Below are positions 25,702-34,409 of a stretch of 64,000 nucleotides of DNA, one piece after another (position 1 is the first letter of the stretch; each line of letters begins with the position of its first letter). The position numbers and the translations under genes are program-made. The stretch is from Gemmobacter fulvus (GTDB lineage Bacteria; Pseudomonadota; Alphaproteobacteria; Rhodobacterales; Rhodobacteraceae), in NCBI RefSeq assembly GCF_018798885.1, contig NZ_CP076363.1, positions 186,001 through 250,000 on the forward strand. The letters run 5' to 3'. The notes under the pieces are model-generated. The model had not been told where the DNA came from. It made no database searches and was given only the letters and a program-made list of their open reading frames with translations.

Positions 25702-27861
25702 TCATTTCCCTCTGGCCATCGCCATCGACAGGGTTCTTGCCCCAAGTTGGTAATCGTCTTCCGTTGCCCCGACGAGACGACGCTCGCGGATGAACGGTTG
25801 GTGGGTGTCCGGGTCTTCGGTGTCGAATTCCCGCGCCAGTCGCGCCCCCGAGAAGGTGGCCTGCGCGATCATGCCCGGGGTATGGGCGTCACCGATCAGA
25901 TGGATCGAGGTTATGCCCGCCTCTTTCAGCCGTTCCGGCTGCGCCTGAAGCTGGTCATAGAGGGCGCATTCCGATTTGCGATAGGTCACCATCAGAACGG
26001 AATCATAAGGGATTTCAGTTTCTTCGGCGGTCCATTTGTTCACGGATGTCACCTTGCCGCCTTCGACGGAAACGGCGAATTGCAGCGGCAGCAGTTCGAC
26101 GCCCAGCTCCATCAGCTTCATGTGCACGCGCTGCTCTTCCAGAGTGTAGCGCAGATAGGGGCCGACGCTTTCGTTATGCGTGAGATAAACCACCTCATGG
26201 CCCTTCTGGGCGAGGTCGATGGCCACGGCGGAGCCCATGTAATAGGCGTCATGGTCAATCACCACGACCCGCTTGCCTACGGGTTTGCCATCGCGGGCAT
26301 ATTGGTCCGGTGTCACGATTTCCGGTTTCGAGGCATCCGCCCCCCGGATGTAATCATGGATCGGCCCGCTCATCCCCGTGGTGTCCCAGCTGGAGCCGGT
26401 CGCAAAGATCACATGCTGCGCGCCGTAGTTCAGAATATCGTCGATGCCGAGTCTGGTATTCAGTTCAATGCCGACATGCGTGTGCAGCGACAGCTGGGTC
26501 TTGCGCCAGTCGGTCACCCGTTTCCAGGTGCCGAAGCCCGGCAGTTGTGTCACCCAGTTGAGATGCCCGCCGACAGCCGGTTGCGCATCGACCAGTTGCA
26601 CCGTCTCGTAGCCGCGCTTGCCCAGAACCATCGCACATTCCAGCCCGGCGGGGCCAGCGCCGATCACCATTACGGCAGGCTCTGCGTTGCGGGTCGGCAC
26701 GAAGATCTCGGGGTGCCAGCCGCGCCGGTATTCTTCGCCCGCCGTCGTGTTCTGCGTGCACCAGATCGGCGGGCCGCCCTTTTCCCAGCGGCTGACGCAG
26801 ACATTGCAGCCGATACATTCGCGGATATCCTCGTAGCGGCCTTCCTTGATCTTGTTCGGCAGGAACGGATCAGCAATCGAGGGGCGCGCCATGCCGATGA
26901 TGTCGCATTGGCCCGAGGTGATCGCCTTGACCATCACATCCGGGTCGGTGAACCGACCGACGTTGATGATCGGTTTCTTGGAAACCTGTTTGGCGTGACG
27001 GGTATAGGGGGCTTCGTGGTTGGCCTCGAAAAAGCGCGACGATCCGGCATCCTCGCCCCAGTTCAGCGTGCCGATGTTGATGTCCCAATAATCCACCAGA
27101 TCATCGAGCAGGGCCACGAACTTCATGCCCTCCTCCTCGGCCCGGATGCCCAGATCGCCATAGCCGAAGGGGGCATCCAGCGTGTCGATCGGGAAGCGGA
27201 TGCCGATGGCGCAATCCGTGATCTCTTCCCTCAGCATCTGCATCAGTTCAACCGTGAAGCGCGCCCGGTTTTCAAAGTTGCCGCCATATTCGTCGGTGCG
27301 TTTGTTGTTCCACGGGTACAGGAAGTAATTCGGCACGGTGGCAAGGCCGCAGAACACCGTGAGCAGATCGAAACCCGCCTCGCGCGCCCGAAGCGCCGCA
27401 TCCACGTGATCGCGCTGCATCTTGCGGATGTCGCTATGCGACATGGCGCGGGCGCTGGACATGCCCTCCATCTCGTTCGGAATCTGCGAGGGGGCGCGGT
27501 TCGGCATCCGGGTTTCGGCATTGAAGCAGAAGCTCGATCCGTGGGTCAGCTCCACCCCGGCCAGACAGCCATGCCGATGCGCTTCGTCTGTCATCAGGCG
27601 CAGGTTCTGGATATCGCCCTGATCAATCAGCTTTGATCCGACCCAGGGCATCGAGTCACTGTCCGGCGCCACCATGCAGACCTCGGTAAAGACGGCGGCG
27701 AAACCGCCTTGCGCCTTCATTCCCCGGTGCATGGCCTGAAAACCGGGCCGGTCCGACCCCGCGCCATTGCAATGCGGCACCTGCCAGAAGCGGTTGCGCA
27801 ATGTCTTTGGTCCGATCTGGATCGGTTCAAAAAGGATGTCATGTCTGGGATCACGAGTCAT
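25702..27861 (-). CDS. Trimethylamine-dehydrogenase-like iron-sulphur flavoprotein
   Basis: A 719-residue three-part enzyme: an OYE-type FMN TIM barrel (about 1-345), a [4Fe-4S] site, and an FAD/NAD(P)-like ADP-binding region (VIGAGPAGLECAMVLGKRG near 400). It resembles Methylophilus trimethylamine dehydrogenase strongly from FEPIQIGPKTLRNRF onward. Cys31 aligns with the residue that forms 6-S-cysteinyl-FMN, and Cys349, Cys352, Cys355 and Cys368 bind the cluster. By alignment to the remembered TMADH, aromatic-bowl Trp264 and Trp355 are kept (Trp268, Trp359) but Tyr60 is Val61, Tyr169 is Phe170, His172 is Leu173 and Tyr174 is Thr175. So it is probably a demethylase for a different tertiary amine or N-methyl compound. 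Confidence 0.88.
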   Translation of the reverse strand: MTRDPRHDILFEPIQIGPKTLRNRFWQVPHCNGAGSDRPGFQAMHRGMKAQGGFAAVFTEVCMVAPDSDSMPWVGSKLIDQGDIQNLRLMTDEAHRHGCLAGVELTHGSSFCFNAETRMPNRAPSQIPNEMEGMSSARAMSHSDIRKMQRDHVDAALRAREAGFDLLTVFCGLATVPNYFLYPWNNKRTDEYGGNFENRARFTVELMQMLREEITDCAIGIRFPIDTLDAPFGYGDLGIRAEEEGMKFVALLDDLVDYWDINIGTLNWGEDAGSSRFFEANHEAPYTRHAKQVSKKPIINVGRFTDPDVMVKAITSGQCDIIGMARPSIADPFLPNKIKEGRYEDIRECIGCNVCVSRWEKGGPPIWCTQNTTAGEEYRRGWHPEIFVPTRNAEPAVMVIGAGPAGLECAMVLGKRGYETVQLVDAQPAVGGHLNWVTQLPGFGTWKRVTDWRKTQLSLHTHVGIELNTRLGIDDILNYGAQHVIFATGSSWDTTGMSGPIHDYIRGADASKPEIVTPDQYARDGKPVGKRVVVIDHDAYYMGSAVAIDLAQKGHEVVYLTHNESVGPYLRYTLEEQRVHMKLMELGVELLPLQFAVSVEGGKVTSVNKWTAEETEIPYDSVLMVTYRKSECALYDQLQAQPERLKEAGITSIHLIGDAHTPGMIAQATFSGARLAREFDTEDPDTHQPFIRERRLVGATEDDYQLGARTLSMAMARGK

Positions 27862-27941
27862 GTGATTGCCTTTCGATCAGGAATTTTGAGGTTTGGGGGG
27901 GTGCGGGGGGCGTTAGCTGCGCCGCCCCGTCAAACAGTGGG

Positions 27942-29384
27942 TCACGCGCGGTTGGCACCCATATTGGCGAACCGCTGCGGATCGGATTTTTCCAGCTTGC
28001 CAGCGATGACATAACCTGCCACCCCGAACAGCGGCACAAGGCCCGGCAGGATATACGAGAGCGGCGCAACGGTTCCGGTCGCCGGTCCAAAGCCGATCAG
28101 GGTATAGGTCGCCATCGCCGCCAGGATCAGCCCCGACACCAGCGGCGCAAGGAACACGCGCCATGCCGGTTCGGCATCGGGTGCCTTGCGGAAATAGGCC
28201 AGGACCGCAAAGGAGGTGATTGCCATCATGGTCAGCACGCCCAGCACGCTAACCTGCGCGATCCAGGTGAAGAGGTTCAGAACAGGATCAAGCCCCATCG
28301 CCGCAAAGAAGATCACCACGATGACCGCCAGCACAGTCTGCACGATCGAGCCGACATGCGGGCTTTGATACGTCGCATGGGTGATCCCCATGAAGCCGGG
28401 CAACAGGCCTTCCCGCCCCGTGACATAGAAGTAGCGGGCAATGAAATTGTGCATCGCCTGCGCCGACGCAAAGACCGAGCTGACCAGAAGCAGGCCCAAC
28501 ACCATCGCCACGGTGCCACCTGCATACCGCTCCGCCAGGCTGAACAGATAGAATGTCGGATCCGGCAGTGCTGCGATTGCAGGCACCAGCGCATCGACAC
28601 CCGTGCCGACCACCATGGTCCAGGTCGTGAAAGAGTAGAAAAGCCCGATCAGGAAAATCGCAACAAAGGTGGCCTTGGGCACCGTGCGATCCGCGTCCCG
28701 AACCTCTTCCGCATAGATCGCGGTTGCTTCGATGCCGATGAACGACCCGAAGGTGAACAGGATTGCGGCTACGGTTCCACCGCCGACAAAGATCAGGCCG
28801 GGGTCCAGAATATTGTAGGTCAGATCCCCCGCCCCGCCCTTGAACAGGATTGCAAAGGCCACGACGAGGCCGATCAGCACCTAAAGCGCCACCAGAACCA
28901 TCAGGACTTTCGCCGATAGCTCCGCCTCCTTGTAACCCAGAATACCGATCAGGACGGTGGCGATCAGACTCCAGACCCACCAGGGCAGGTTCACACCGAA
29001 CTGGCCAAACACCCCGGCGGCGGCCCCACCCAGCAGGCCCAGCAGGCCAACCATCATCGCATTGTAGGCCAGCACGGCAATCAGCGCGATGGCGCCCCCG
29101 AAACGCCCGCCAAGGGCGCGCGCGCTATAGGCATAGAACGCCCCGGCATTGCGGATCCGCCGCGCCAGCGCGACAAAGCCCAGGGCCCAGATCGCCAGAA
29201 TGACCGACATGAGGATGAACGTGCCCGGAATGCCCGCACCATTGCCCAGCAGCATGGCAATCGGGATCGCCCCGGCGATTCCGGTCAGCGGCGCGGCCGC
29301 CGAAATCACCAGAAATACGAGCAATCCAAGGCCTATCGCGTTTTTCTTGAGGCTATGCGCCTGCGGTGAGTTGGAGTGATCCAT
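27942..29384 (-). pseudogene. APC-superfamily amino-acid/amine permease interrupted by an in-frame amber codon
   Basis: Two halves of one APC permease lie in the same frame, separated only by TAG at 28881-28883, which is codon 168 of about 480. The first half (MDHSNSPQ start, AIGLGLLVFLVISAAAPLTG) has the first helices; after the stop the frame goes on with VLIGLVVAFAIL, GSFIGIEATAIYAEEVRDADRTVPKA (a family motif) and the remaining helices. A single base change from GAG or CAG would explain it. The start has an AGGGAA-like site. It lies 80 bp upstream of the TMADH-like gene on the same strand and would be its substrate importer. The second half has no good ribosome-binding site, so the gene is probably non-functional unless the stop is read through or is a sequencing error. 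Confidence 0.85.
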
Positions 29385-29764
29385 GTGCGTTTTCCCTGTT
29401 CGCATTTTGTCTTTCTTGACGTCTTTCCCTGTCCCAACTCGTTTGCCGGACCGACATGCCAACAGCGGACGAACCAAGGTTCGCCGGGACATCATCGGAT
29501 ATCTCGGAGGATGGGTATTGAGGGGACTTGGACGCAGGGGCAGCCCCCCGATGACGCCCATCATGTCGCGCGGCCCAAATAAGTCAAGTATTACTTGCGT
29601 TTTGGAGGTCCCATCCTATCCTTTGGAAAAGGCTCGCAGACTGCGCACCAGATTGGACGTTTTATTGTCAATATATTCAGATGGTTGCACAGAAGAAGCA
29701 CCTGCGTTTTCCGGTTTCGCATGGGCAAGAAAGGCGCTAGGGTGCCGTAACAAAGGACGCACAG
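29385..29764. other. Noncoding divergent control region, APC permease and TetR regulator
   Basis: 380 bases without a credible gene. They separate the minus-strand permease/demethylase unit from the plus-strand TetR gene. The only clear symmetric site is the CAAGTATTACTTG dyad at 29585-29597; GC content is lower than in the neighbouring genes around 29575-29700, as usual for promoters. Confidence 0.5.
29585..29597. promoter_or_regulatory. Candidate TetR operator
   Basis: CAAGTATTACTTG is a perfect dyad of two 6-base arms around one central base, located 168 bases upstream of the TetR-family gene and about 200 bases upstream of the permease start. Its position and symmetry fit autoregulation and control of the divergent methylated-amine genes. 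Confidence 0.45.
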
Positions 29765-30388
29765 ATGAAACCGGAAGATGTCTTGCTGGTCCGCCCGCAA
29801 CAGGAACGCGCGCTGGTCAAGTTTCGCAAAATGGTCGAGGCCGGCACCGAGACTCTGGTCGAACTGGGCATTGCAGGTCTGACAACGGATGCCATCGTTG
29901 CGCGGGCCGGGGTCAATATCTCGACGTTTTACAAATACTTCCCGAACCGTGAGGCATTTATCTGCTACCTCGGCATCAAATTCATCGAGCAACAGACCGA
30001 ATCGATCCGCAAGGTGATCGCGTCCATGCCACCGGATGCGCCGCTTGAGCGTGTCATCCCGGCGATGATCGAAAGCTCTGTCGAGGATTGGAGCACCAAT
30101 CGCGGCGCACGCGCGCTGCAAGGCATCTTCGTGCTGAACCCGGTTCTCTATGCCGAATACAGCCAAAGCAGTCAGGACGTTGCCGAGGCGCTTCGCCCCT
30201 TCATGGCCGTCTGGAACATCAAGGGGTCATTCGCCGACTGGCAGCGGATGCATTCGGTTTTCGGCGATTGCGCCATCGTGCTGTTCGACCGGGCCGTCAA
30301 GGCAGAACCTGCCGAACAGGCCCGTCTGATTGCGGAACTGAAGGCGCTGGCGGTTGCCTATTTCAAGACAGCCGTTGCGCCATCCTGA
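29765..30388 (+). CDS. TetR/AcrR-family transcriptional regulator
   Basis: A 207-residue regulator with the N-terminal helix-turn-helix at about 20-65 (ETLVELGIAGLTTDAIVARAGVNISTFYKYFPNREAF) and a ligand-binding C-terminal helical domain. The start has AAAGGACG 9 nt upstream. It is divergent from the APC permease and the TMADH-like operon and is the best candidate for their regulator. Many TetR proteins of this size sense the substrate of the neighbouring operon. Confidence 0.9.
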   Translation: MKPEDVLLVRPQQERALVKFRKMVEAGTETLVELGIAGLTTDAIVARAGVNISTFYKYFPNREAFICYLGIKFIEQQTESIRKVIASMPPDAPLERVIPAMIESSVEDWSTNRGARALQGIFVLNPVLYAEYSQSSQDVAEALRPFMAVWNIKGSFADWQRMHSVFGDCAIVLFDRAVKAEPAEQARLIAELKALAVAYFKTAVAPS

Positions 30389-30436
30389 CCTTTTGTCCCA
30401 CAGCCGCCGCGCAGGTGATGATCTGGCGGTCGCGGA

Positions 30437-30853
30437 TTATCCGGCCCGGCGCGCCATTCCCAGCGACCGCGGCGCCGTTTCCTGAAAGCCGAATTGCTTG
30501 TAAAGTTCCTGCGCCGGAACATCTGCGATCAAGCTGACATAGGCCGAGGGCGGCAGCTTATCCGCCATGAACGCCGTCAAGGCAGCCATGATCGCCTTGC
30601 CGAGGCCCCTGCCCTGATGCGCGGGATCGACGGCAATATCAACAACCTGAAAGAAACAGCCGCCATCCCCGACCAGCCGCCCCATGCCGATGGCGGTGCC
30701 ATCCTGTTCGACAACCACGGCGAAGATCGTTCCCGCCAGCCCTTTCGTCGCGGCCGCCTCTGAAAAGGCACTGAGCCCGGCACGCGACCGCAGGTGAAGA
30801 TATTCGCTGACGGTCGGGGTGCGGGCGATGGTCTGATAGGCGTCTTTGGTCAT
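30437..30853 (-). CDS. Single-domain GNAT N-acetyltransferase
   Basis: A 138-residue GNAT. The acetyl-CoA site is VVDIAVDPAHQGRGLGKAIMAAL near 70-95, followed by YVSLIADVPAQELYKQFGF, the usual C-terminal strand. It is much shorter than the three two-domain GNATs in this window and not closely related to them. It ends 48 bp from the convergent TetR gene. Small-molecule or antibiotic acetylation is possible; no substrate can be assigned. Confidence 0.85.
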   Translation of the reverse strand: MTKDAYQTIARTPTVSEYLHLRSRAGLSAFSEAAATKGLAGTIFAVVVEQDGTAIGMGRLVGDGGCFFQVVDIAVDPAHQGRGLGKAIMAALTAFMADKLPPSAYVSLIADVPAQELYKQFGFQETAPRSLGMARRAG

Positions 30854-30961
30854 GCTGGCATCTCTTTGCGTGATCTGCCGGGCACCCCGGCCAGATCAGG
30901 CTATCTTGCCGGGCCTTGGACTTCCAGAGCGCCCCGCTCAATGTCTGGCAGACCACAGGGG

Positions 30962-32266
30962 TCACTCCACTCGGATGCCATAGCGGTGGATCTTGTCATT
31001 CAGGGTCCGACGCGCCATGCCCAGCACCTGCGCCGCACGTTCGGTATTGCCGCGACAGCGTTCCAACGTGCTGCGGATCTCGCGCGCCTCGAAGGCGGCC
31101 ACGCGCTCGGCCAGTGTTTCCTGCGAAATCGGCGGGGCGGCGGCCAGGTCGGGCTGTTCGATGTCCAGCACGAAGCGCTCGGCAACCGCGCGCAATTCAC
31201 GCATATTGCCAGGCCAGGGACGGCGCATCAGCCGCTGGCGCAGCGCATAGTCAATGGTTGGAACCGGCCTTGCGGCACGTCGCGCGGCCTCGGCCACGAA
31301 ATGCGTGAAGATCAACGGGATGTCCTGACCCGTTTCGCGCAGCGGCGGCATCTGGATGCCGCTGCCCGTGATGCGGAAATAGAGCTCGGGGCGGAAGGTT
31401 CCGTCCAGCGTCAGGCTGCGCAGATCGGCGCGCGTCAGCGCGATCAGCCGCAAGTCCAAGGGGCGCAGATGATTTTCACCCAGACGCACCACCCCACGCT
31501 CTTCCAGCGCGCGCAGGAACTTGCCCTGAACGGCATGGGGCATCGCCTCGATCTCATCCAGAACCAGCGTGCCACCCGTGGCCGCCTCCAGCTTGCCCGG
31601 CTTGTCGGCCGCGCCGGGGAAGGCCCCGGCAACATGGCCGAACATCTCGATCTCGAACAGGGCTTCGGGCAGGGCGGCGCAATTGATCACGACGAAGGGC
31701 CCGCCGTGCCGCGAGCTGCTGTCATGGATCGCGCGGGCCACAAGCTCTTTGCCGGTGCCGGTTTCACCGGACACCACAATGTCGATGGCCAGCGGCGCAA
31801 GGGCGGCAATCCGCGCCCGCAGCGCCTGTATCGCGGCGGACTGGCCCAGCAATGTCGCCTCGGAGCGGCGGGTCAGCTCGTGGCGCAGCCGCGCCACTTC
31901 GGCCCGCGTCGCCGCATTGCGCAGCGCCCGTTCGACGACGGCGATCAGATGGGCGCCGTCATAGGGTTTCTCCAGAAAATCCTCGGCCCCCAGCCGCATC
32001 GCCCGCACCGCTTGTGGCACATCGCCATGTCCGGTCAGCAGAACCACCGCGAGATCGGGATGACGCGCGCGCAGATGGCCCAGCAGATCCAGCCCGTCCC
32101 ACCCCGGCATCCGCAGATCCGACAGCACAAGATCCGGCGTCGCAGCACAGGCATAGGCGGATTCGGCCGAGGCAAAGCCCGCCACGGCATAGCCCCGCGC
32201 CTGCAACAGATCACACAGCGCAGCCAGATGATCGGCATCATCATCAACGACATGGATCAGGGCCAT
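30962..32266 (-). CDS. DctD-like response regulator with an altered sigma-54 contact loop
   Basis: A 434-residue NtrC-class regulator: a receiver domain (residues 1-120, VVDDDADHLAALCD, phosphoacceptor Asp in LVLSDLRMPGWDG), an AAA+ ATPase domain with Walker A GETGTGKE and Walker B GGTLVLDE, and a Fis-type helix-turn-helix at the end (NTERAAQVLGMARRTLNDKIHRYGI). The GAFTGA loop that contacts sigma-54 reads GAFPGA (in FGHVAGAFPGAAD). Start by GGAGGAG 7 nt upstream. It follows the sensor kinase stop by 2 nt and ends the TAXI-TRAP operon, so it likely controls that importer. Whether it still works through sigma-54 is uncertain. Confidence 0.9.
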   Translation of the reverse strand: MALIHVVDDDADHLAALCDLLQARGYAVAGFASAESAYACAATPDLVLSDLRMPGWDGLDLLGHLRARHPDLAVVLLTGHGDVPQAVRAMRLGAEDFLEKPYDGAHLIAVVERALRNAATRAEVARLRHELTRRSEATLLGQSAAIQALRARIAALAPLAIDIVVSGETGTGKELVARAIHDSSSRHGGPFVVINCAALPEALFEIEMFGHVAGAFPGAADKPGKLEAATGGTLVLDEIEAMPHAVQGKFLRALEERGVVRLGENHLRPLDLRLIALTRADLRSLTLDGTFRPELYFRITGSGIQMPPLRETGQDIPLIFTHFVAEAARRAARPVPTIDYALRQRLMRRPWPGNMRELRAVAERFVLDIEQPDLAAAPPISQETLAERVAAFEAREIRSTLERCRGNTERAAQVLGMARRTLNDKIHRYGIRVE

Positions 32267-32268
32267 GC

Positions 32269-34017
32269 TCAGCGCTCCTCCGGTTTCGGGCGCGGCAGGC
32301 GCACGATGGCACAAAGCCCGCCGCCCTCATGCGGATCAAGGTCGATCTGCCCGCCGAATGACGCAATGATTTCCGTGGAAATCGCCAGACCAAGGCCCAG
32401 CCCTTCGCTTTTCGACTTGGTGGTGAAGAACGGCTCTGCCACCCGCTCTCGCACCTCCGGGGCAATGCCGGGGCCGTTGTCGGCCACGATGATGCGGGCC
32501 TCATCCGGCGACAGCTCAAGGCTGACCTCCACCTGCGCGCCCACCCGTCCTTCCACCGCATCCAACGCATTCACCAGCAGGTTCACCAGAACCTGTTCCA
32601 GCCGCACCCGCCCGGCCTGAACCTTGCACGATACCGGGACCGGCAGCAGTTTCGGCATGATCCCTGCCGCCTTTGCCCTTGGGTGAACGACCTCCATCGC
32701 CTCTTCGATGACCGACAGCAGATCGACAGGTTCGGTGGCGGTGGCCTCTTTCTGGGCAAAGGATTTCAGTCGTTTGGTGGTGCGCTGCATCCGCCGCACC
32801 AGCCCGCGCGCGGTTTCAATCCGGGCTGTCGCCTCGGGCGCAGGGGCCTCGGCCAGCATGACGGCAGTCAGCAAGGTGGCCTCCATCGCGGCAAGCGGCT
32901 GGCTGATCTCATGCACGATGGCGGTGGACATGCGGCCCAGGGCGGCCATTTTCTCGCTCTGGATCAGGCTTTCCTGCGCTGCCCGCAATTCGGCCTCGGT
33001 CTTGCGCCGCGCCTCGACCTCATGGTTCAGCGCTGCGGTGCGCTCTGCCACCCGGCGCTCCAGCATCGCGGACTGGTGGCGCTCCAGTTCCAGCAGCGCC
33101 CGGCGCTGACGCCGGATCTTGGCAAGGCCCAGCCCCATCGCGGCAACCAGCCCACCCAAGGCCGCGCCCAGCCCCGCGATTCCCGCCGCAGGCACAACCG
33201 GCGTGGCCGCCAGCACCTGCCAGCCCTGCCCGAAGACCGCAAGACGGCTGGCCGACATGCGGTTGTTCTTGCCCCGGATCAGGCCCAGGGCCCCCTGCAT
33301 CAGCGGCACCGCCGCGCCGATATCTGCCCCCGAATAGGTTTGCTGCCGGTCCAGCCGCGCCAGCACCTCGCCCGACAAGGATGTGAGCGGGCGGTAAAGC
33401 CAGTCTGGATCCGAGGCCAGAAAGATCACGCCATCGGCATCGGTCACGACGGTATCCTGTTCGGCCCGGCTCCAGGTCTCCTGCAGCGGGCTGAGGTCGA
33501 TCTTGACCACGACAACCCCCTGCGTGCCATCCGACAAGATCACCCGCGCCGACAGAAAGTAGCCGGGCAGTTTGGTCGTGACGCCAATGGCATAAAAGGC
33601 CCCGCTGCCCTGCGCCAAGGCATCCTTGAAATAGGGGCGAAAGCTGTAATCCTCGCCGATAAAACTTTCCGGCAGGTTCCAGTTCGAGGCCGCGATGGTG
33701 ACACCCTCGCGGTTCAGCAGGTAAAGATGCGTCGCCCCCGAGGTCTGCACCAGCGTTTCCAGATAGCTGTTTGCGGCGGTGATCGCGCCCCGGTCCTCCG
33801 GTATCTGCAAGGCGGCACGGATGCGCGCATCCTCGCCCGCGACGGCAGGCAGATAGCGGAACCTTTCGATTTCGAGGGTCAGCGCGTGGCGCGACAGGAT
33901 CAGGCTTTGATCCAGCCGGGTCATCAGCCCGCCAAACGCCATATGCCAGGCCAGCAGGCCGGAAACCAGTGCCGCCAGCACGATGACGGGCCAAACGATC
34001 CTTGAACGGCCCGGCAT
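32269..34017 (-). CDS. DctB-like sensor histidine kinase
   Basis: A 582-residue membrane sensor. The first helix (IVWPVIVLAALVSGLLAWHMAF) is followed by a periplasmic double-Cache domain (SNWNLPESFIGEDYSFRPYFKDAL), a second helix (AGIAGLGAALGGLVAAMGLGLA), a coiled coil, and the kinase: H-box IVHEISQPLAA, N-box VLVNLLVNALDAV, G-boxes VADNGPGI and GLGLGLAIS. Start at 34017 by AAAGGAG. DctB kinases sense C4-dicarboxylates directly; the TAXI-TRAP context suggests a related carboxylate. It is transcribed after the transporter and before its regulator. Confidence 0.9.
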   Translation of the reverse strand: MPGRSRIVWPVIVLAALVSGLLAWHMAFGGLMTRLDQSLILSRHALTLEIERFRYLPAVAGEDARIRAALQIPEDRGAITAANSYLETLVQTSGATHLYLLNREGVTIAASNWNLPESFIGEDYSFRPYFKDALAQGSGAFYAIGVTTKLPGYFLSARVILSDGTQGVVVVKIDLSPLQETWSRAEQDTVVTDADGVIFLASDPDWLYRPLTSLSGEVLARLDRQQTYSGADIGAAVPLMQGALGLIRGKNNRMSASRLAVFGQGWQVLAATPVVPAAGIAGLGAALGGLVAAMGLGLAKIRRQRRALLELERHQSAMLERRVAERTAALNHEVEARRKTEAELRAAQESLIQSEKMAALGRMSTAIVHEISQPLAAMEATLLTAVMLAEAPAPEATARIETARGLVRRMQRTTKRLKSFAQKEATATEPVDLLSVIEEAMEVVHPRAKAAGIMPKLLPVPVSCKVQAGRVRLEQVLVNLLVNALDAVEGRVGAQVEVSLELSPDEARIIVADNGPGIAPEVRERVAEPFFTTKSKSEGLGLGLAISTEIIASFGGQIDLDPHEGGGLCAIVRLPRPKPEER

Positions 34018-34037
34018 CCGGTCTGGCTCCTTTCCGA

Positions 34038-34409
34038 TCACGGCTCGCAGGGGCGCAGGATCACCGCGCCCCCGGCTGTTTCTCCAATCACCTGGCAGGT
34101 TTCGCCTGCACACAGCGTCCACCCTGAGGCTGTCATGCCCGAGGCGGCTATGGCAAGGCTGGAAACCGTCGCCGCCTGCGGGGTCCAGATCAGCCAGCCG
34201 TCGATCAGCCGCGCGTCGGGGCCGGGTTCCATCCCGGCCCCCGAGCCTTTGACCGCCGCGCGTTCGAGCCGCAAGCCGCCCTGCACCCGCCGCCAATCCT
34301 CGCGCCATTCGGTCTTTTCGACCGAATGGGTCCAGTGCAGGCGGAAGGTGCCATCCGGCGGCAGCGCCAGCGTCAGCGCCCCCGCCATCAGGCAGGAGGC
34401 GAGGCTCAT
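34038..34409 (-). CDS. DUF1850-domain protein
   Basis: A 123-residue protein that starts inside the stop codon of the TRAP permease gene (ATGA overlap) and so is translationally coupled to it. It has a hydrophobic N-terminus (SLASCLMAGALTLALP), consistent with a signal or membrane anchor, and a beta-rich body with LHWTHSVEKTEWREDWR, the DUF1850 signature. The domain is known almost only beside TAXI-type TRAP permeases. A periplasmic accessory role is inferred; no activity is known to me. Confidence 0.8.
   Translation of the reverse strand: MSLASCLMAGALTLALPPDGTFRLHWTHSVEKTEWREDWRRVQGGLRLERAAVKGSGAGMEPGPDARLIDGWLIWTPQAATVSSLAIAASGMTASGWTLCAGETCQVIGETAGGAVILRPCEP

Noticed and set aside
28881-28883. 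The amber codon could encode pyrrolysine, given the methylated-amine context.
   Set aside because: Pyrrolysine is used in methylamine methyltransferases, not in APC permeases, and no pylT/pylS-like gene is in the window. A nonsense mutation is simpler.
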